Source: Cognatazoarcus sp050303815 (GTDB taxonomy: Bacteria > Pseudomonadota > Gammaproteobacteria > Burkholderiales > Rhodocyclaceae). From it: a stretch of 22,764 nt of DNA. Below, in pieces: positions 14,987 through 22,637 of this stretch; within the stretch, counting starts at the first letter, position 1, and the number at the start of each line of letters is the position of its first letter. The position numbers and the translations under genes are program-made. Where the stretch lies: contig JBNLCM010000201.1 of the NCBI GenBank assembly GCA_050303815.1, positions 1 to 22,764 on the forward strand. Reading direction: 5' to 3'. The notes under the pieces are model-generated. The model saw only the letters and a list, made by a program, of their open reading frames with translations. It was not told the DNA's origin and made no database searches.

Positions 14987-16657
14987 TCAGGGCAGCTTGA
15001 AGGCGATCAGCGCCGCGCCGCCGGGCAGATCCTTGATCTGCGGGAAAGCCCCGGCGAGGAAGCCCGGTGCATGGGAACCCAGGCCCGTCGGCACGACGAT
15101 GTACTGGGCGCCGTTTGCCCGGTAGCTGACCGGTCCGCCGCGCAGCCCGGAGCCCGCCGCGAAGGTCCAGAGCTCCTTGCCGTTGTCGGCGTCGTAGGCA
15201 TACACGTTGCCTTCCATGTCGCCGGTGAAGACGAGCCCGCCCGCCGTGGTCAGCACGCTCGAGAGCGGCGGCAGGTCGTAGCGGATGGTCCACTTGCGCT
15301 CGCCGGTGAGCGGGTCGCGGGCGTCGAGGCGACCATGAGGCTTGTCACCCGGCGGCGGCACCAGCTTGATCGACTCGATGCCGAGCGACAGGGCCGAGAT
15401 CGACTTCATGCTGACCGGATCCACGGGGCCGGCCTCCACCTCGTTGCAGACCTCCATCGCGTGCGAGTACCACAGGCCGGTGCCGGGGTTGTAGGCACCG
15501 TGGTTCCAGCTGCGCGCACCGAGCAGGTTCGGGCAGAAGGTCTTGACCTTGCCCTGCTCCGGATACACCGGATCGATCAGGGCGCCGGTCTTCGGGTCGA
15601 TGCCCTTGACCCAGTTCAGGTGCTCCGCGAACTGCCAGACGTTCTCGAGCTTGCCGTTGTCCTTGTCGGCGACAAAGACGAAGCCGCCCTTGTTGAGGTG
15701 AACCAGCACCTCCTTGCCGTCCTTCTTGACCATCAGGGCCTCGTAGGCGGCATCGTAGTCCCAGGAGTCGTGCGGCACTTCCTGCAGGCCCCACTTCAGC
15801 TTGCCGGTCTTGGGGTCGAGGGCCAGCAGGCTGGCGGTCCACTTGTTGTTGCCCTTGCGGTCACGGTTGAAATAGTCGGGCGACGCGTTGGAGGTGCCAA
15901 TGTAGATGGTCTCGGTGCGCGGGTCGTAGGTGCCGGGCATCCACGCACTGCCGCCGCCGATCTTGTAGGAGTCGCCCGGGAAGCTCGCCGGGTCGTCCTG
16001 CGGGATCTCGAAGGTCCACACCCGCTTGCCGGTGTCGGCATTGACGGCAAAGATCTTGCCGCGGATCGGCTGGTCACCGCCCGTGGTGCCGCCGAACAGC
16101 ACGTCACCGGCGAGCTGCGGCGGTGCCGAGAACAGGGCGCCGTACTCCTTCTCGAGGTCGGTCAGCTGGGTAGACCAGAGTTCCTTGCCGGTCTTCTGGT
16201 CGATGCCGACCATGCGGCCATCGAGCGTGCCGAGGAAGACCTTGCCGCGCCCCACCGTGATGCCCCGGCTGGCGGCGGCATAGAACACCTTCTTCGAAAC
16301 CGGGTCGAGCTTGGGCTGGTAATGCCAGATCGTCTTGCCGGTGGCCGCATCGACGGCCCACACGTTGTTGTTGGCGGACACATAGTAAAGCGTGCCGTCG
16401 ATGACGATCGGCGTCGCCTGCAGACCGTGGGTGATGTCGCCCGGCTGGTGGATCCACGCCACCTGCAGCTTCGCCACATTGCCCTTGTTGATGTCCTTGA
16501 GCGGACTGTAGCGCCAGGCATTGAAGCTGCGATGATATTGGGGCCAGTTGTCCGGATCATCGTAGCCGGGCCCGCTCTGGGCCGTCGCGGTGCCGAGCGT
16601 CAGCAGGCCGGCCAGGGCGAGACTGCCGGCGATCGTCAGGTGAAGCGTGCGATTCAT
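14987..16657 (-). CDS. PQQ-dependent alcohol dehydrogenase 1, DYD-type, without the vicinal Cys pair
   Basis: A 556-residue periplasmic quinoprotein with signal peptide (1-26, cleavage after TAQ) and the eight-bladed propeller with repeated tryptophan-docking motifs (WAVDAATGKTIW, VYAYDADNGKELW). The metal site: Asn257 (GTSNASPD), catalytic Asp300 and Asp302 in HDSWDYDAA. The DYD pair is the published mark of lanthanide-using enzymes. At the usual Glu ligand the sequence has GGDQPIRG, so Asp195. The vicinal Cys-Cys near residues 127-129 of relatives is replaced by FYAAASRG, losing the disulfide typical of the family. GGAG precedes the ATG at 16657, behind a sigma-54 promoter. Substrate unknown. 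The downstream cytochrome may be its partner. Confidence 0.88.
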   Translation of the reverse strand: MNRTLHLTIAGSLALAGLLTLGTATAQSGPGYDDPDNWPQYHRSFNAWRYSPLKDINKGNVAKLQVAWIHQPGDITHGLQATPIVIDGTLYYVSANNNVWAVDAATGKTIWHYQPKLDPVSKKVFYAAASRGITVGRGKVFLGTLDGRMVGIDQKTGKELWSTQLTDLEKEYGALFSAPPQLAGDVLFGGTTGGDQPIRGKIFAVNADTGKRVWTFEIPQDDPASFPGDSYKIGGGSAWMPGTYDPRTETIYIGTSNASPDYFNRDRKGNNKWTASLLALDPKTGKLKWGLQEVPHDSWDYDAAYEALMVKKDGKEVLVHLNKGGFVFVADKDNGKLENVWQFAEHLNWVKGIDPKTGALIDPVYPEQGKVKTFCPNLLGARSWNHGAYNPGTGLWYSHAMEVCNEVEAGPVDPVSMKSISALSLGIESIKLVPPPGDKPHGRLDARDPLTGERKWTIRYDLPPLSSVLTTAGGLVFTGDMEGNVYAYDADNGKELWTFAAGSGLRGGPVSYRANGAQYIVVPTGLGSHAPGFLAGAFPQIKDLPGGAALIAFKLP

Positions 16658-16758
16658 GTGTGTCTCCAGATTTGTTGTTGCGACCGTCAGCGCGATCAGG
16701 CGTCCGGCTGAATCGACTCTGGCTTTGCCTCCCTGCCGCTGCCGGACACATCACCCAA

Positions 16759-16774
16759 CGCGAGTCCCGTGCCA
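16759..16774 (-). promoter_or_regulatory. Sigma-54 promoter of PQQ dehydrogenase 1
   Basis: On the minus strand the sequence TGGCACGGGACTCGCG has a perfect TGGCACG -24 element and GG-N10-GC spacing to the -12. The -12 TTGCW is degenerate (TCGCG). Transcription would start near 16748, about 90 bases before the ATG. Confidence 0.65.
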
Positions 16775-16791
16775 AAACACTTTCTTTGTAT

Positions 16792-16804
16792 TTTCAATGC
16801 CTTG
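16792..16804. promoter_or_regulatory. Possible IHF site
   Basis: TTTCAATGCCTTG fits the IHF consensus WATCAANNNNTTR except at one base (T for A at position 2). It lies between the sigma-54 promoter and the half-site cluster, the usual IHF place for bending DNA. Confidence 0.4.
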
Positions 16805-16826
16805 CAGGAATTGACGGAGACTCAGC

Positions 16827-16874
16827 TGTCTCAGCGCTCCTGCGACAGCTGAGACGCAAGAGACAGGTGTCGCA
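16827..16874. promoter_or_regulatory. Upstream activator sites of PQQ dehydrogenase 1
   Basis: A cluster of TGMGACA half-sites: TGTCTCA (16827-16833), TGCGACA (16841-16847), and TGTCGCA (16868-16874), plus variants TGAGACG and AGAGACA between. CTGCGACA (16840-16847) and TGTCGCAG (16868-16875) are an inverted repeat, as are GTCTCAGC (16828-16835) and GCTGAGAC (16848-16855). They lie 53-100 bases upstream of the -24 element, as binding sites for a sigma-54 activator would. The same half-site recurs upstream of the porin. AcoR/BmoR-type alcohol regulators bind similar palindromes. Confidence 0.55.
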
Positions 16875-16894
16875 GGCGAACCGGGCGCAAAAGC

Positions 16895-16923
16895 AAAAAG
16901 GCCCCGGTCTCTCGACCGGGGCC
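16895..16923 (-). terminator. Intrinsic terminator of the porin/PQQ dehydrogenase 2 operon
   Basis: GGCCCCGGTC (16900-16909) and GACCGGGGCC (16914-16923) form a perfect 10-bp stem with loop TCTC, followed on the minus strand by TTTTT (AAAAA at 16895-16899). It lies 25 bases after the stop of the SMP-30-like gene at 16949. Confidence 0.9.
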
Positions 16924-16948
16924 TGACCCTGGGGCTGGGCCGCCCGTG

Positions 16949-17821
16949 TCAGCGCGCCAGGCGCAAGGCCCGGACGACGCCATCCTTCATCATCGGCACC
17001 CACACCGTGCCGCTCGCGGCGTCGAAGCCGATGTCGGCCGAGCCGGGCGCGAGCGGATCGAGCACCGTCACGCTGCCGTCGGCCGCCACCCGCTTGATGC
17101 CGCCGGACATCCAGTCGCTGACCAGCAGGCTGCCGTCAGCCATGGGCTCGACACCGTCGAGGTTGCCAACCGGCGCGTCGCTGCCAAAATCCGCGATCGC
17201 CTTGTCAGCCAGGGAGATCGCGAGCACGTGGCCGGGCACCTGGGTCGTGAAGTCGGGCGCCATCACCCCCCAGCACCCCACGTACAGGGTGTCCCCGATG
17301 ATCGCCAGACCGTTCGGGTTCGCCAGCCGCGGGCTGTCGAGCCAGACCTCGAAACGCCCGTCGGCGAGTCGGTGGATGCGGTTGGTGAGCATGTCCGACA
17401 CGAAGACATGGCCGGCGCGATCGGCGGTCACGTCGTTCAGGAACCTGGCGCCAGGCGCCGCATGGCGCGCCCGGATGCGCCCCGCAGCCGCGTCGATCTC
17501 GACCAGTTCGTCGATGTCCGCGACGTACAGGGTGTCGCCGACGAGGGCCATGCCCTTGGGCGCGTTGAGCCCTTCGATCCAGCGCAAGGCCTGTACCTTG
17601 CCGTCGCGCCCGAGCAGGGAGATGAATCCGTTGCCGTCCTTCTCCAGCGGCGCGCCGTCGATGTTGGAGACGTACAGCAGCGGCTGACGGGTGGCGGGGA
17701 GCACCGACTCCGGCTGGCGGAAAACGGCATCGGTCTGCCAGACCTGCGGCACGGTATCGCCGGCCATCGCCGGCATGACGAGCATCCCTGCAAGCAGGGT
17801 CGCAACCAGGTTTCGTGTCAT
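16949..17821 (-). CDS. Exported SMP-30/gluconolactonase-like beta-propeller
   Basis: A 290-residue protein with signal peptide (cleavage after AMA, residue 20). It has repeated propeller blades (GDTLYVADIDELVEID, GDTLYVGCWGV, DGSLLVSDWMSGGIKRV). Candidates for the SMP-30 metal site are visible: Glu38 (QPESV), Asn129 (LNDV), Asp236 (VSDW). SMP-30 proteins hydrolyse lactones. A lactone made by the neighbouring alcohol dehydrogenase is a plausible substrate, but a non-enzymatic NHL-type propeller is also possible. AAGGAG stands seven bases before the ATG. It is the last gene of the porin operon and is followed by the terminator. Confidence 0.8.
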   Translation of the reverse strand: MTRNLVATLLAGMLVMPAMAGDTVPQVWQTDAVFRQPESVLPATRQPLLYVSNIDGAPLEKDGNGFISLLGRDGKVQALRWIEGLNAPKGMALVGDTLYVADIDELVEIDAAAGRIRARHAAPGARFLNDVTADRAGHVFVSDMLTNRIHRLADGRFEVWLDSPRLANPNGLAIIGDTLYVGCWGVMAPDFTTQVPGHVLAISLADKAIADFGSDAPVGNLDGVEPMADGSLLVSDWMSGGIKRVAADGSVTVLDPLAPGSADIGFDAASGTVWVPMMKDGVVRALRLAR

Positions 17822-17871
17822 CGAAACTCCTTGACTGTTGGCCGGCACCTGTCGCGGCACCCGGGACCTTC

Positions 17872-18336
17872 TCAGTACCATAGATCGGCCTCCGGATCCT
17901 TCTTGCGCGTGCCGTCGGCCGCGGCCACGCGCCGCGCTTCCGAGCGCAGGAAGGCCACGATCTGCCAGATCTCCGTCTCGCTCAGGGCCTTGCCGAAGGC
18001 CCCCATCTGGGTGTTCGGACGCCCGTTCGAGATGGTCTCGAACATGAACTGGTCCGAGTTGGCGCCGCCGGGTCCCCAGGCACCGCGAACGAGCTGCGGG
18101 CACTTGCCACCATGACCGCGCGTATTGTGGCATTGCTGGCAGTTGCGCCCGAACAGCTCCTCACCGGCCCGCTCGGCCGCCGGCTGGCCGACCTGGGCCG
18201 CGCCGCCCCCACCGTCACCCGGCCCAAAGGCCCCTGCGCCGCCCGGGTGCGACAGCAGCAGGCACAGCGTCAGCATGGCGGCCGGCGAGGCGAGGCCCGC
18301 TCGCCCGCCGTTCGCCATCGGTCGTACCTTGGTCAT
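17872..18336 (-). CDS. Periplasmic cytochrome c, electron acceptor of PQQ dehydrogenase 2
   Basis: A 154-residue monoheme class I cytochrome c with signal peptide (about 1-36). The heme motif CQQCH is at 66-70, and the likely axial Met111 lies in NTQMGAFG. A third Cys79 (GGKCP) follows the heme motif. The C-terminal helix is ETEIWQIVAFLRSEARR. It sits in the operon after the XoxJ-like gene, the order expected for the natural acceptor (XoxG- or PedF-like). The ATG at 18336 has AAGGA upstream; M7 is a weaker start. It ends 50 bases before the SMP-30-like gene. Confidence 0.88.
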   Translation of the reverse strand: MTKVRPMANGGRAGLASPAAMLTLCLLLSHPGGAGAFGPGDGGGGAAQVGQPAAERAGEELFGRNCQQCHNTRGHGGKCPQLVRGAWGPGGANSDQFMFETISNGRPNTQMGAFGKALSETEIWQIVAFLRSEARRVAAADGTRKKDPEADLWY

Positions 18337-18372
18337 CCTGTCCTTCCTTTTCTGTGTACGCGCGCGGCGCCG

Positions 18373-19155
18373 TCACGGCGCCTCGAGCGCGTATCGCCGG
18401 GCAATCGATTCGATCACGCCGTCCCGCCCCATGGACGCCAGGCCCTGGTCCAGGGCGTCCATCGCCAGCGTCGCCGCCGGACTGAGCGCCACCACAAAAC
18501 CGACCTGCAAGCGGACGTCCTGCACCGCCCCGGCACGCAGCGCACCGGGCCAGAGACGGAGCCCCCCGGTGCTGGCCCGCGCCAGCGCCGGTAGCCAGAC
18601 CAGCGCGGCGTCGATCTCATCGGCGGCGAGCGCGGCCAGCAGGGCATCATTGCTGCCGTAGGGCCGTCGGTGCATCTGCTGCTCGAACAGATAGACGTCG
18701 GCCGGCGTGGCGCTCACGACGCCCACGCGCCTGGCCTGACGGGCATCCTCCAGCGTGCGCACGGCACCGCCGCGTCCTGCCACCAGGGCGTAGCCGGTGC
18801 GCAGGTAAGGCTGTGTCGCCGCCAGCCCCTGCGCCTGCACATCCTCGTTGCGACCTTCCGCCAGCGGAACACCGGCGAAGATCTCGCAGGTACGGGCGGC
18901 AAAGGCAGCTCGCAGGGCCTTGCCGAGCCCGCCCCGAGTCGGCACCGTGACCCAGTGCGCTTCCAGCGTCCGGCCCAGCCGGTCGGCCAGTTCGGCCATC
19001 ACCTCGTGGTCGATGCCGTGACGCTCGCCGGCCATCGTCGAGAAGGGCGGATTGTCGTCCGCAAGGCAGGTGCGCAGGGGCTCGGCGCCGGAAGCCGGCC
19101 CTGTGGCCGCCGCGATCGCGGTGAGCAGCAGCAAGATGCGGGATACGTGGCCCAT
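18373..19155 (-). CDS. Periplasmic solute-binding-like protein, XoxJ/MoxJ-type
   Basis: A 260-residue protein with signal peptide (about 1-23). It has the SBP_bac_3-like two-lobed fold: an early LRTCLADDNPPFSTMAGERH, then GIDHEVMAELADRLGR, and a middle YLRTGYALVAGR. No transporter permease or ATPase is encoded beside it. In XoxF and MxaF clusters, such orphan binding proteins (XoxJ, MxaJ) act as periplasmic partners for the dehydrogenase or its maturation. Its place between dehydrogenase and cytochrome supports that reading. The ATG at 19155 is chosen by the signal peptide, with GGAG about 10 bases upstream; the longer frame to 19212 is not needed. Confidence 0.8.
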   Translation of the reverse strand: MGHVSRILLLLTAIAAATGPASGAEPLRTCLADDNPPFSTMAGERHGIDHEVMAELADRLGRTLEAHWVTVPTRGGLGKALRAAFAARTCEIFAGVPLAEGRNEDVQAQGLAATQPYLRTGYALVAGRGGAVRTLEDARQARRVGVVSATPADVYLFEQQMHRRPYGSNDALLAALAADEIDAALVWLPALARASTGGLRLWPGALRAGAVQDVRLQVGFVVALSPAATLAMDALDQGLASMGRDGVIESIARRYALEAP

Positions 19156-19212
19156 GACTGACACTCCGGGTGGGCAGCGGCCCGGCCGGGGCCGCTGCGA
19201 GGTCGCGAACAC

Positions 19213-20952
19213 TCAGTCAGGCAGCGCGAACACCATCATGCCGCCACCCCGGTTCTGGTGCTTGAACAGTTCGCCATACACCAGCGGCCACAGGCTCCCA
19301 CCGCCCGGGCCATAGACAATCGCCACGTACTGCTTGCCGCCCACCGTGTAGGTGGTCGGGTTGCCATGGATGCCGGTGCCCACGTTGTAGCGCCAGAGCG
19401 TCTCGCCGGTGTCGTCGCGCATGGCCGAGAACCAGCCCTCGGCGTCCCCTGAAAACACCAGGCCGCCTGCCGTCGCCACGAGGCCACTGGTGGCCGGCGT
19501 GCTCTGCGGACGGGTCCACACCTGCTCTCCCGTGGTGGCGTTGAAGGCCTTGATACCCCCGGTGTAGGGGTTGGCCTTCAGCACCCGCGACGACAGGAAC
19601 CACTCGCCGGCCTTCCACTCCATCTGCTTCGACTGGATATCCATCGAGCTGTCGATGAACGGCACATAGAGCAACTTGGTCTGCGGGCTGTAGGCGGCTG
19701 GGTGCCACTCCTTGCCGCCATCGAGAATCGGGGCGATATCGGTCACGACCTTGTCGTAGCCGGGCACCTTGTCGGGATTGACGATCGGACGACAGTTGTC
19801 CTTGAAGCCCGTGACCCAGTTCACCCGCGCGATCGGCACCACCCAGTTGCACCTGGCGGTCTCGCGGTCGATCGAATAGACGTGGCCGTTGCGATCCGCA
19901 TGCAGCCAGACCTTGCGGCCCTTCTCGTCGTCGATCAGGATCGCCTCGTTGTTGCCGTCGTAGTCCCAGGCGCCGTTCGGCGTGTACTGGAAATGGCGCT
20001 TGATCTTGCCGGTCGCCGCGTCCAACGCGAGCGTCGAGTTGCTGTAGAGATTGTCGCCTGCGCGCACGCGCGCGTCGAAATCGGGCGTCGGGTTACCCAC
20101 GCCCCAGTAGAGGGTATTGGTGCGCGGATCGAAACTGCCGGTGAGCCAGGCGGAGGCCCCGCCGGTCTTCCACGAGTCATCGGCCCAGGTCTTGGCGACC
20201 GGATCGCTGGCGTCGACGGGCCGCGTCAGCGTCTGCCAGACGATCTCGCCATTGTCCGGATTGAGGGCCGTGATCTTGCCCACGTTGGCGCCCACGTCGC
20301 CGCCCGAGTTGCCGACCACGATCAGCCCGTTGGCCACCAGCGGCATCGAAGTGTAGATCTCGCCGGTTTTGTAGTCGCCGAGCCTGACCTCCCAGACGAC
20401 ACGGCCGGTGGTGTTGTCGAGGGCCACGACGTGCGTGTCCAGCGTCGCCATGAAGACCAGGTTCTTGAACACCGCGACGCCCCGGTTGACCGCCTCGCAG
20501 CACAGCCGCGGACCGAGATCGCCCGGCAGCGAGCGCTCGTACTTCCAGATGATGCGACCGGTCTCGCCATCCACCGAGAAGACCTTGTTCTGGCTCGCCG
20601 TGACGTAGATGCGCCCGTTGACCACGGTGGTCTGGCTGTCCTGCGCATCGGACACGCCAAAACTCATGTTCCACCTGGGCACCAGCGTCGCGACGTTGTC
20701 CTGGGTGATCTGGCGGAGCTGGCTGAAGCGCGTCGCCTGCGGGTCCTTGCCGTAATGCAGCCAGTTGTTGGCGTCCTTGTCGGCATGGCGCAGCATGTCC
20801 TCGGAGACGTAGTTGGGCCGCCAGCTGAAGCCGGCCTCAAGCACATTGACGCCCAGCGGTGGCTCCTCGGCCCCGGCGCTACCCATGGCCAGCAGGCCGA
20901 GCAGGCTCAGCCCTGCGCGCAGGTAGAACCCGGCTTGTTTGCGTGCTTTCAT
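19213..20952 (-). CDS. PQQ-dependent alcohol dehydrogenase 2, DYD-type with vicinal Cys pair
   Basis: A 579-residue periplasmic quinoprotein with signal peptide (1-28, cleavage after AGA). The vicinal cysteines are present at 151-152 (RLCCEAVNRG). The metal site shows Asn287 (GVGNPTPDFD), catalytic Asp330 and Asp332 in AWDYDGNNEA, the DYD pattern of lanthanide enzymes such as PedH and ExaF. Where the family has Glu, this has GNSGGDVGANVGK, so Asp219. Propeller blades carry the WxxD-type docking repeats (ALDNTTGRVVW, ALNPDNGEIVW). AAGGA lies close before the ATG at 20952. It follows the porin at 128 bases and precedes the XoxJ-like gene at 57 bases, in one operon. Oxidises an alcohol or aldehyde; substrate unknown. 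Confidence 0.92.
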   Translation of the reverse strand: MKARKQAGFYLRAGLSLLGLLAMGSAGAEEPPLGVNVLEAGFSWRPNYVSEDMLRHADKDANNWLHYGKDPQATRFSQLRQITQDNVATLVPRWNMSFGVSDAQDSQTTVVNGRIYVTASQNKVFSVDGETGRIIWKYERSLPGDLGPRLCCEAVNRGVAVFKNLVFMATLDTHVVALDNTTGRVVWEVRLGDYKTGEIYTSMPLVANGLIVVGNSGGDVGANVGKITALNPDNGEIVWQTLTRPVDASDPVAKTWADDSWKTGGASAWLTGSFDPRTNTLYWGVGNPTPDFDARVRAGDNLYSNSTLALDAATGKIKRHFQYTPNGAWDYDGNNEAILIDDEKGRKVWLHADRNGHVYSIDRETARCNWVVPIARVNWVTGFKDNCRPIVNPDKVPGYDKVVTDIAPILDGGKEWHPAAYSPQTKLLYVPFIDSSMDIQSKQMEWKAGEWFLSSRVLKANPYTGGIKAFNATTGEQVWTRPQSTPATSGLVATAGGLVFSGDAEGWFSAMRDDTGETLWRYNVGTGIHGNPTTYTVGGKQYVAIVYGPGGGSLWPLVYGELFKHQNRGGGMMVFALPD

Positions 20953-21040
20953 GATTTCCTTCCCTTGGCGATCAGGCGGCTGTCCGGCGACCCTCCTGTC
21001 ACGGTCACCCTCGTCGGCCCGGATGCGGTGTCTGGATGCG

Positions 21041-21067
21041 GGCGGGCCCCGCCGCGCGAGGCCCGCC
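21041..21067 (-). promoter_or_regulatory. Hairpin between porin and dehydrogenase genes
   Basis: GGCGGGCC (21041-21048) pairs with GGCCCGCC (21060-21067), an 8-bp stem and 11-base loop, just after the porin stop. There is no T tract. It could protect the porin message end or partly attenuate read-through, so that porin is made in excess of the dehydrogenase. Confidence 0.4.
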
Positions 21068-21080
21068 GCGAGCGCCTCGC

Positions 21081-22247
21081 TCAGAAGGCGAAGTTGATGC
21101 CCACGTTCAGCAGCAGGGTCTTCTCGCCCACGGCCGGCACGCCGGCGGCGACGATGCTGGTCTTGATGGTGGCGGCATCGCCGGCATCCACGTAGGCCAT
21201 CTGGGTGTAGATGGTCGTGTCGGGGCGCACCGCATAGTCGTTGCTGATCACCAGGTTGTTGGTCTCGTCGTCATCGTTCTCGTCGTCCTTGTTGCGATAG
21301 AAGGCGACGGTCGCGGTGTTGTGCTCGTTCCAGCGGTAGTCGATGCCGACCCCGATGGCATCCACGTTCGAAACCTCCCCGCCATCGCGGGTCTCGTTCT
21401 TGGCGTTCAGGTAGTTGGCCTTGAAGGTCAGATCCCCGAAGGGCACCGCGAAGCCCAGGCCGGCGTGCTTGACGTTGTCGTTGCCGGTGCCCTGGTCCTT
21501 GATGACCTGATAGGAGGCGGACACCGTGACGGGCCCGTTGTAGGCCGCGCCAACCGCCCACACGCTATTGTCGGTGTTGGTATCGGGCTGTTCGCCCATC
21601 GCCCACAGGACGCCGAAACTGACCGGGCCGAGCGTGTTGCGGTACTGGACGGCGTTGCTGAAGAAGATGCCGACGTCGTTGTTGGTGTTGCGCTCCGTGC
21701 CCACCGGACCGAAGGTGGCCGCCAGCTGGTTGTAGGCCCAGGCGTACAGGTTGGAGAACTGCTCCTTGAAGGCGCGCGGTTCGGTGCCGATGTGGGCAAT
21801 CAGCGCCGGACCGTACTGGCGGCCGATCGTGACGCTGCCCCAGTCGCCCGACAGTCCGACATTGGCCTGGCGGCGCCACAGGATGCGCCCGGAACCCGAC
21901 GCGTCGCCGGTACCGTGGAACTCGCCGTTGTCGGTATCGAAGTGCATCTCGAGGTTGAAGAACGCATTCATGCCGTTGTTCAGGTCCCGGTTGCCCTTGA
22001 AGCCCAGCACGCTCTGGCGCAGGCCGCTGGTCTCCATCGACGTCTTGGCGTCGCCATCGGGATCGGTCTTGCTCTGGTAGAGGAAACCGGCGTCGATGAT
22101 CCCGAAGATCGAGATCTGGGTGCCACCGATGTCCGCGATCGTGGTGTCGGCCTGCGCCACGCCCGGCGCCACCGCGAGCACGACCGCCGCCGCGGCCGCA
22201 CACGTCAGCCTCGAGCCGTGCCCCAATCGCTTGTGATTGTTTTTCAT
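21081..22247 (-). CDS. Gram-negative general porin
   Basis: A 388-residue outer-membrane porin of the betaproteobacterial type (Porin_4). Signal peptide ends after AQA; then SIFGIIDAGFLYQ, the usual first strand. The C-terminus LLLNVGINFAF ends in Phe, as the barrel-assembly signal requires. Many strands alternate residues and the loops are rich in Asn and Asp. The start is M3 of the longer frame at 22247: GGGAGG stands about seven bases before it, but only one base before the ATG at 22253. It is the first gene of the alcohol-oxidation operon and probably lets the substrate in. Residues about 327-336 (KDDENDDDET) form a strongly acidic loop. Confidence 0.92.
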   Translation of the reverse strand: MKNNHKRLGHGSRLTCAAAAAVVLAVAPGVAQADTTIADIGGTQISIFGIIDAGFLYQSKTDPDGDAKTSMETSGLRQSVLGFKGNRDLNNGMNAFFNLEMHFDTDNGEFHGTGDASGSGRILWRRQANVGLSGDWGSVTIGRQYGPALIAHIGTEPRAFKEQFSNLYAWAYNQLAATFGPVGTERNTNNDVGIFFSNAVQYRNTLGPVSFGVLWAMGEQPDTNTDNSVWAVGAAYNGPVTVSASYQVIKDQGTGNDNVKHAGLGFAVPFGDLTFKANYLNAKNETRDGGEVSNVDAIGVGIDYRWNEHNTATVAFYRNKDDENDDDETNNLVISNDYAVRPDTTIYTQMAYVDAGDAATIKTSIVAAGVPAVGEKTLLLNVGINFAF

Positions 22248-22331
22248 GTTCATGCCTCCCTAGCCTCCTGTGAATGGATCGTGGTTTGTCCCGCGCAGTC
22301 GCCGGGCGACGGTCGGGTCGGGGGAGGACTA

Positions 22332-22347
22332 GGCAGCAGTCGTGCCA
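22332..22347 (-). promoter_or_regulatory. Sigma-54 promoter of the porin operon
   Basis: On the minus strand TGGCACGACTGCTGCC holds a perfect TGGCACG -24 element with GG-N10-GC spacing to the -12 TGC. The transcript would start near 22321, about 74 bases before the ATG. Confidence 0.7.
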
Positions 22348-22386
22348 AGGGCGATTTGGCGCGCTTTACCAGCAAAATTGACGCAA

Positions 22387-22404
22387 TTAGGCGGCAGTTA
22401 GGCG
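22387..22404. promoter_or_regulatory. TTAGGCG direct repeat upstream of the porin promoter
   Basis: TTAGGCG at 22387-22393 recurs at 22398-22404, exactly 11 bases apart, one helical turn. This is the pattern bound by response regulators or IHF-like proteins. It lies between the -24 element and the half-site cluster. Confidence 0.35.
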
Positions 22405-22413
22405 CAAAAACCC

Positions 22414-22469
22414 TGCGACAGATGTTTAATTGAGACAACCGCCCCTGCGACAGGTGTATCGGCGTCTCA
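22414..22469. promoter_or_regulatory. Upstream activator sites of the porin operon
   Basis: Three half-sites in the same direction, TGCGACA (22414-22420), TGAGACA (22431-22437) and TGCGACA (22446-22452), plus an inverted GTCTCA (22464-22469). They lie 67-122 bases upstream of the sigma-54 -24 element. The same sequence family occurs at 16827-16874, so one activator should control both. Confidence 0.55.
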
Positions 22470-22637
22470 CCCGATCCGGGGTCGCGCACCACGGCGCGAC
22501 CGGTGCGCCGGCCCCGCGCCCGGGAGGCCCCTCGGCAGGACGCTCGCCCGCGCCGGGGCGTGGTCTGCTACTTGCTCGCAGGAAGGTTCACGCGGGGGCC
22601 ATCCCCCCGACCCCAGCCCCCCGGACAAGGAGAACCC
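22470..22637 (+). other. thiC leader region, no TPP riboswitch found
   Basis: thiC genes usually carry a TPP riboswitch with CTGAGA and a conserved ACCTGATCTGG segment. Neither is visible in these 168 bases. The stretch is GC-rich with possible hairpins, and no promoter could be assigned. The sigma-54 activator sites of the divergent porin lie at its left end. Confidence 0.4.

Noticed and set aside
14831..16711. Plus-strand open frame of about 620 codons opposite PQQ dehydrogenase 1
   Set aside because: It lies antisense to a clear PQQ propeller and its composition is typical of a reverse-complement shadow.
19702..21195. Plus-strand open frame of about 500 codons opposite PQQ dehydrogenase 2 and the porin end
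   Set aside because: Same reason: antisense shadow with no domain or start signal.
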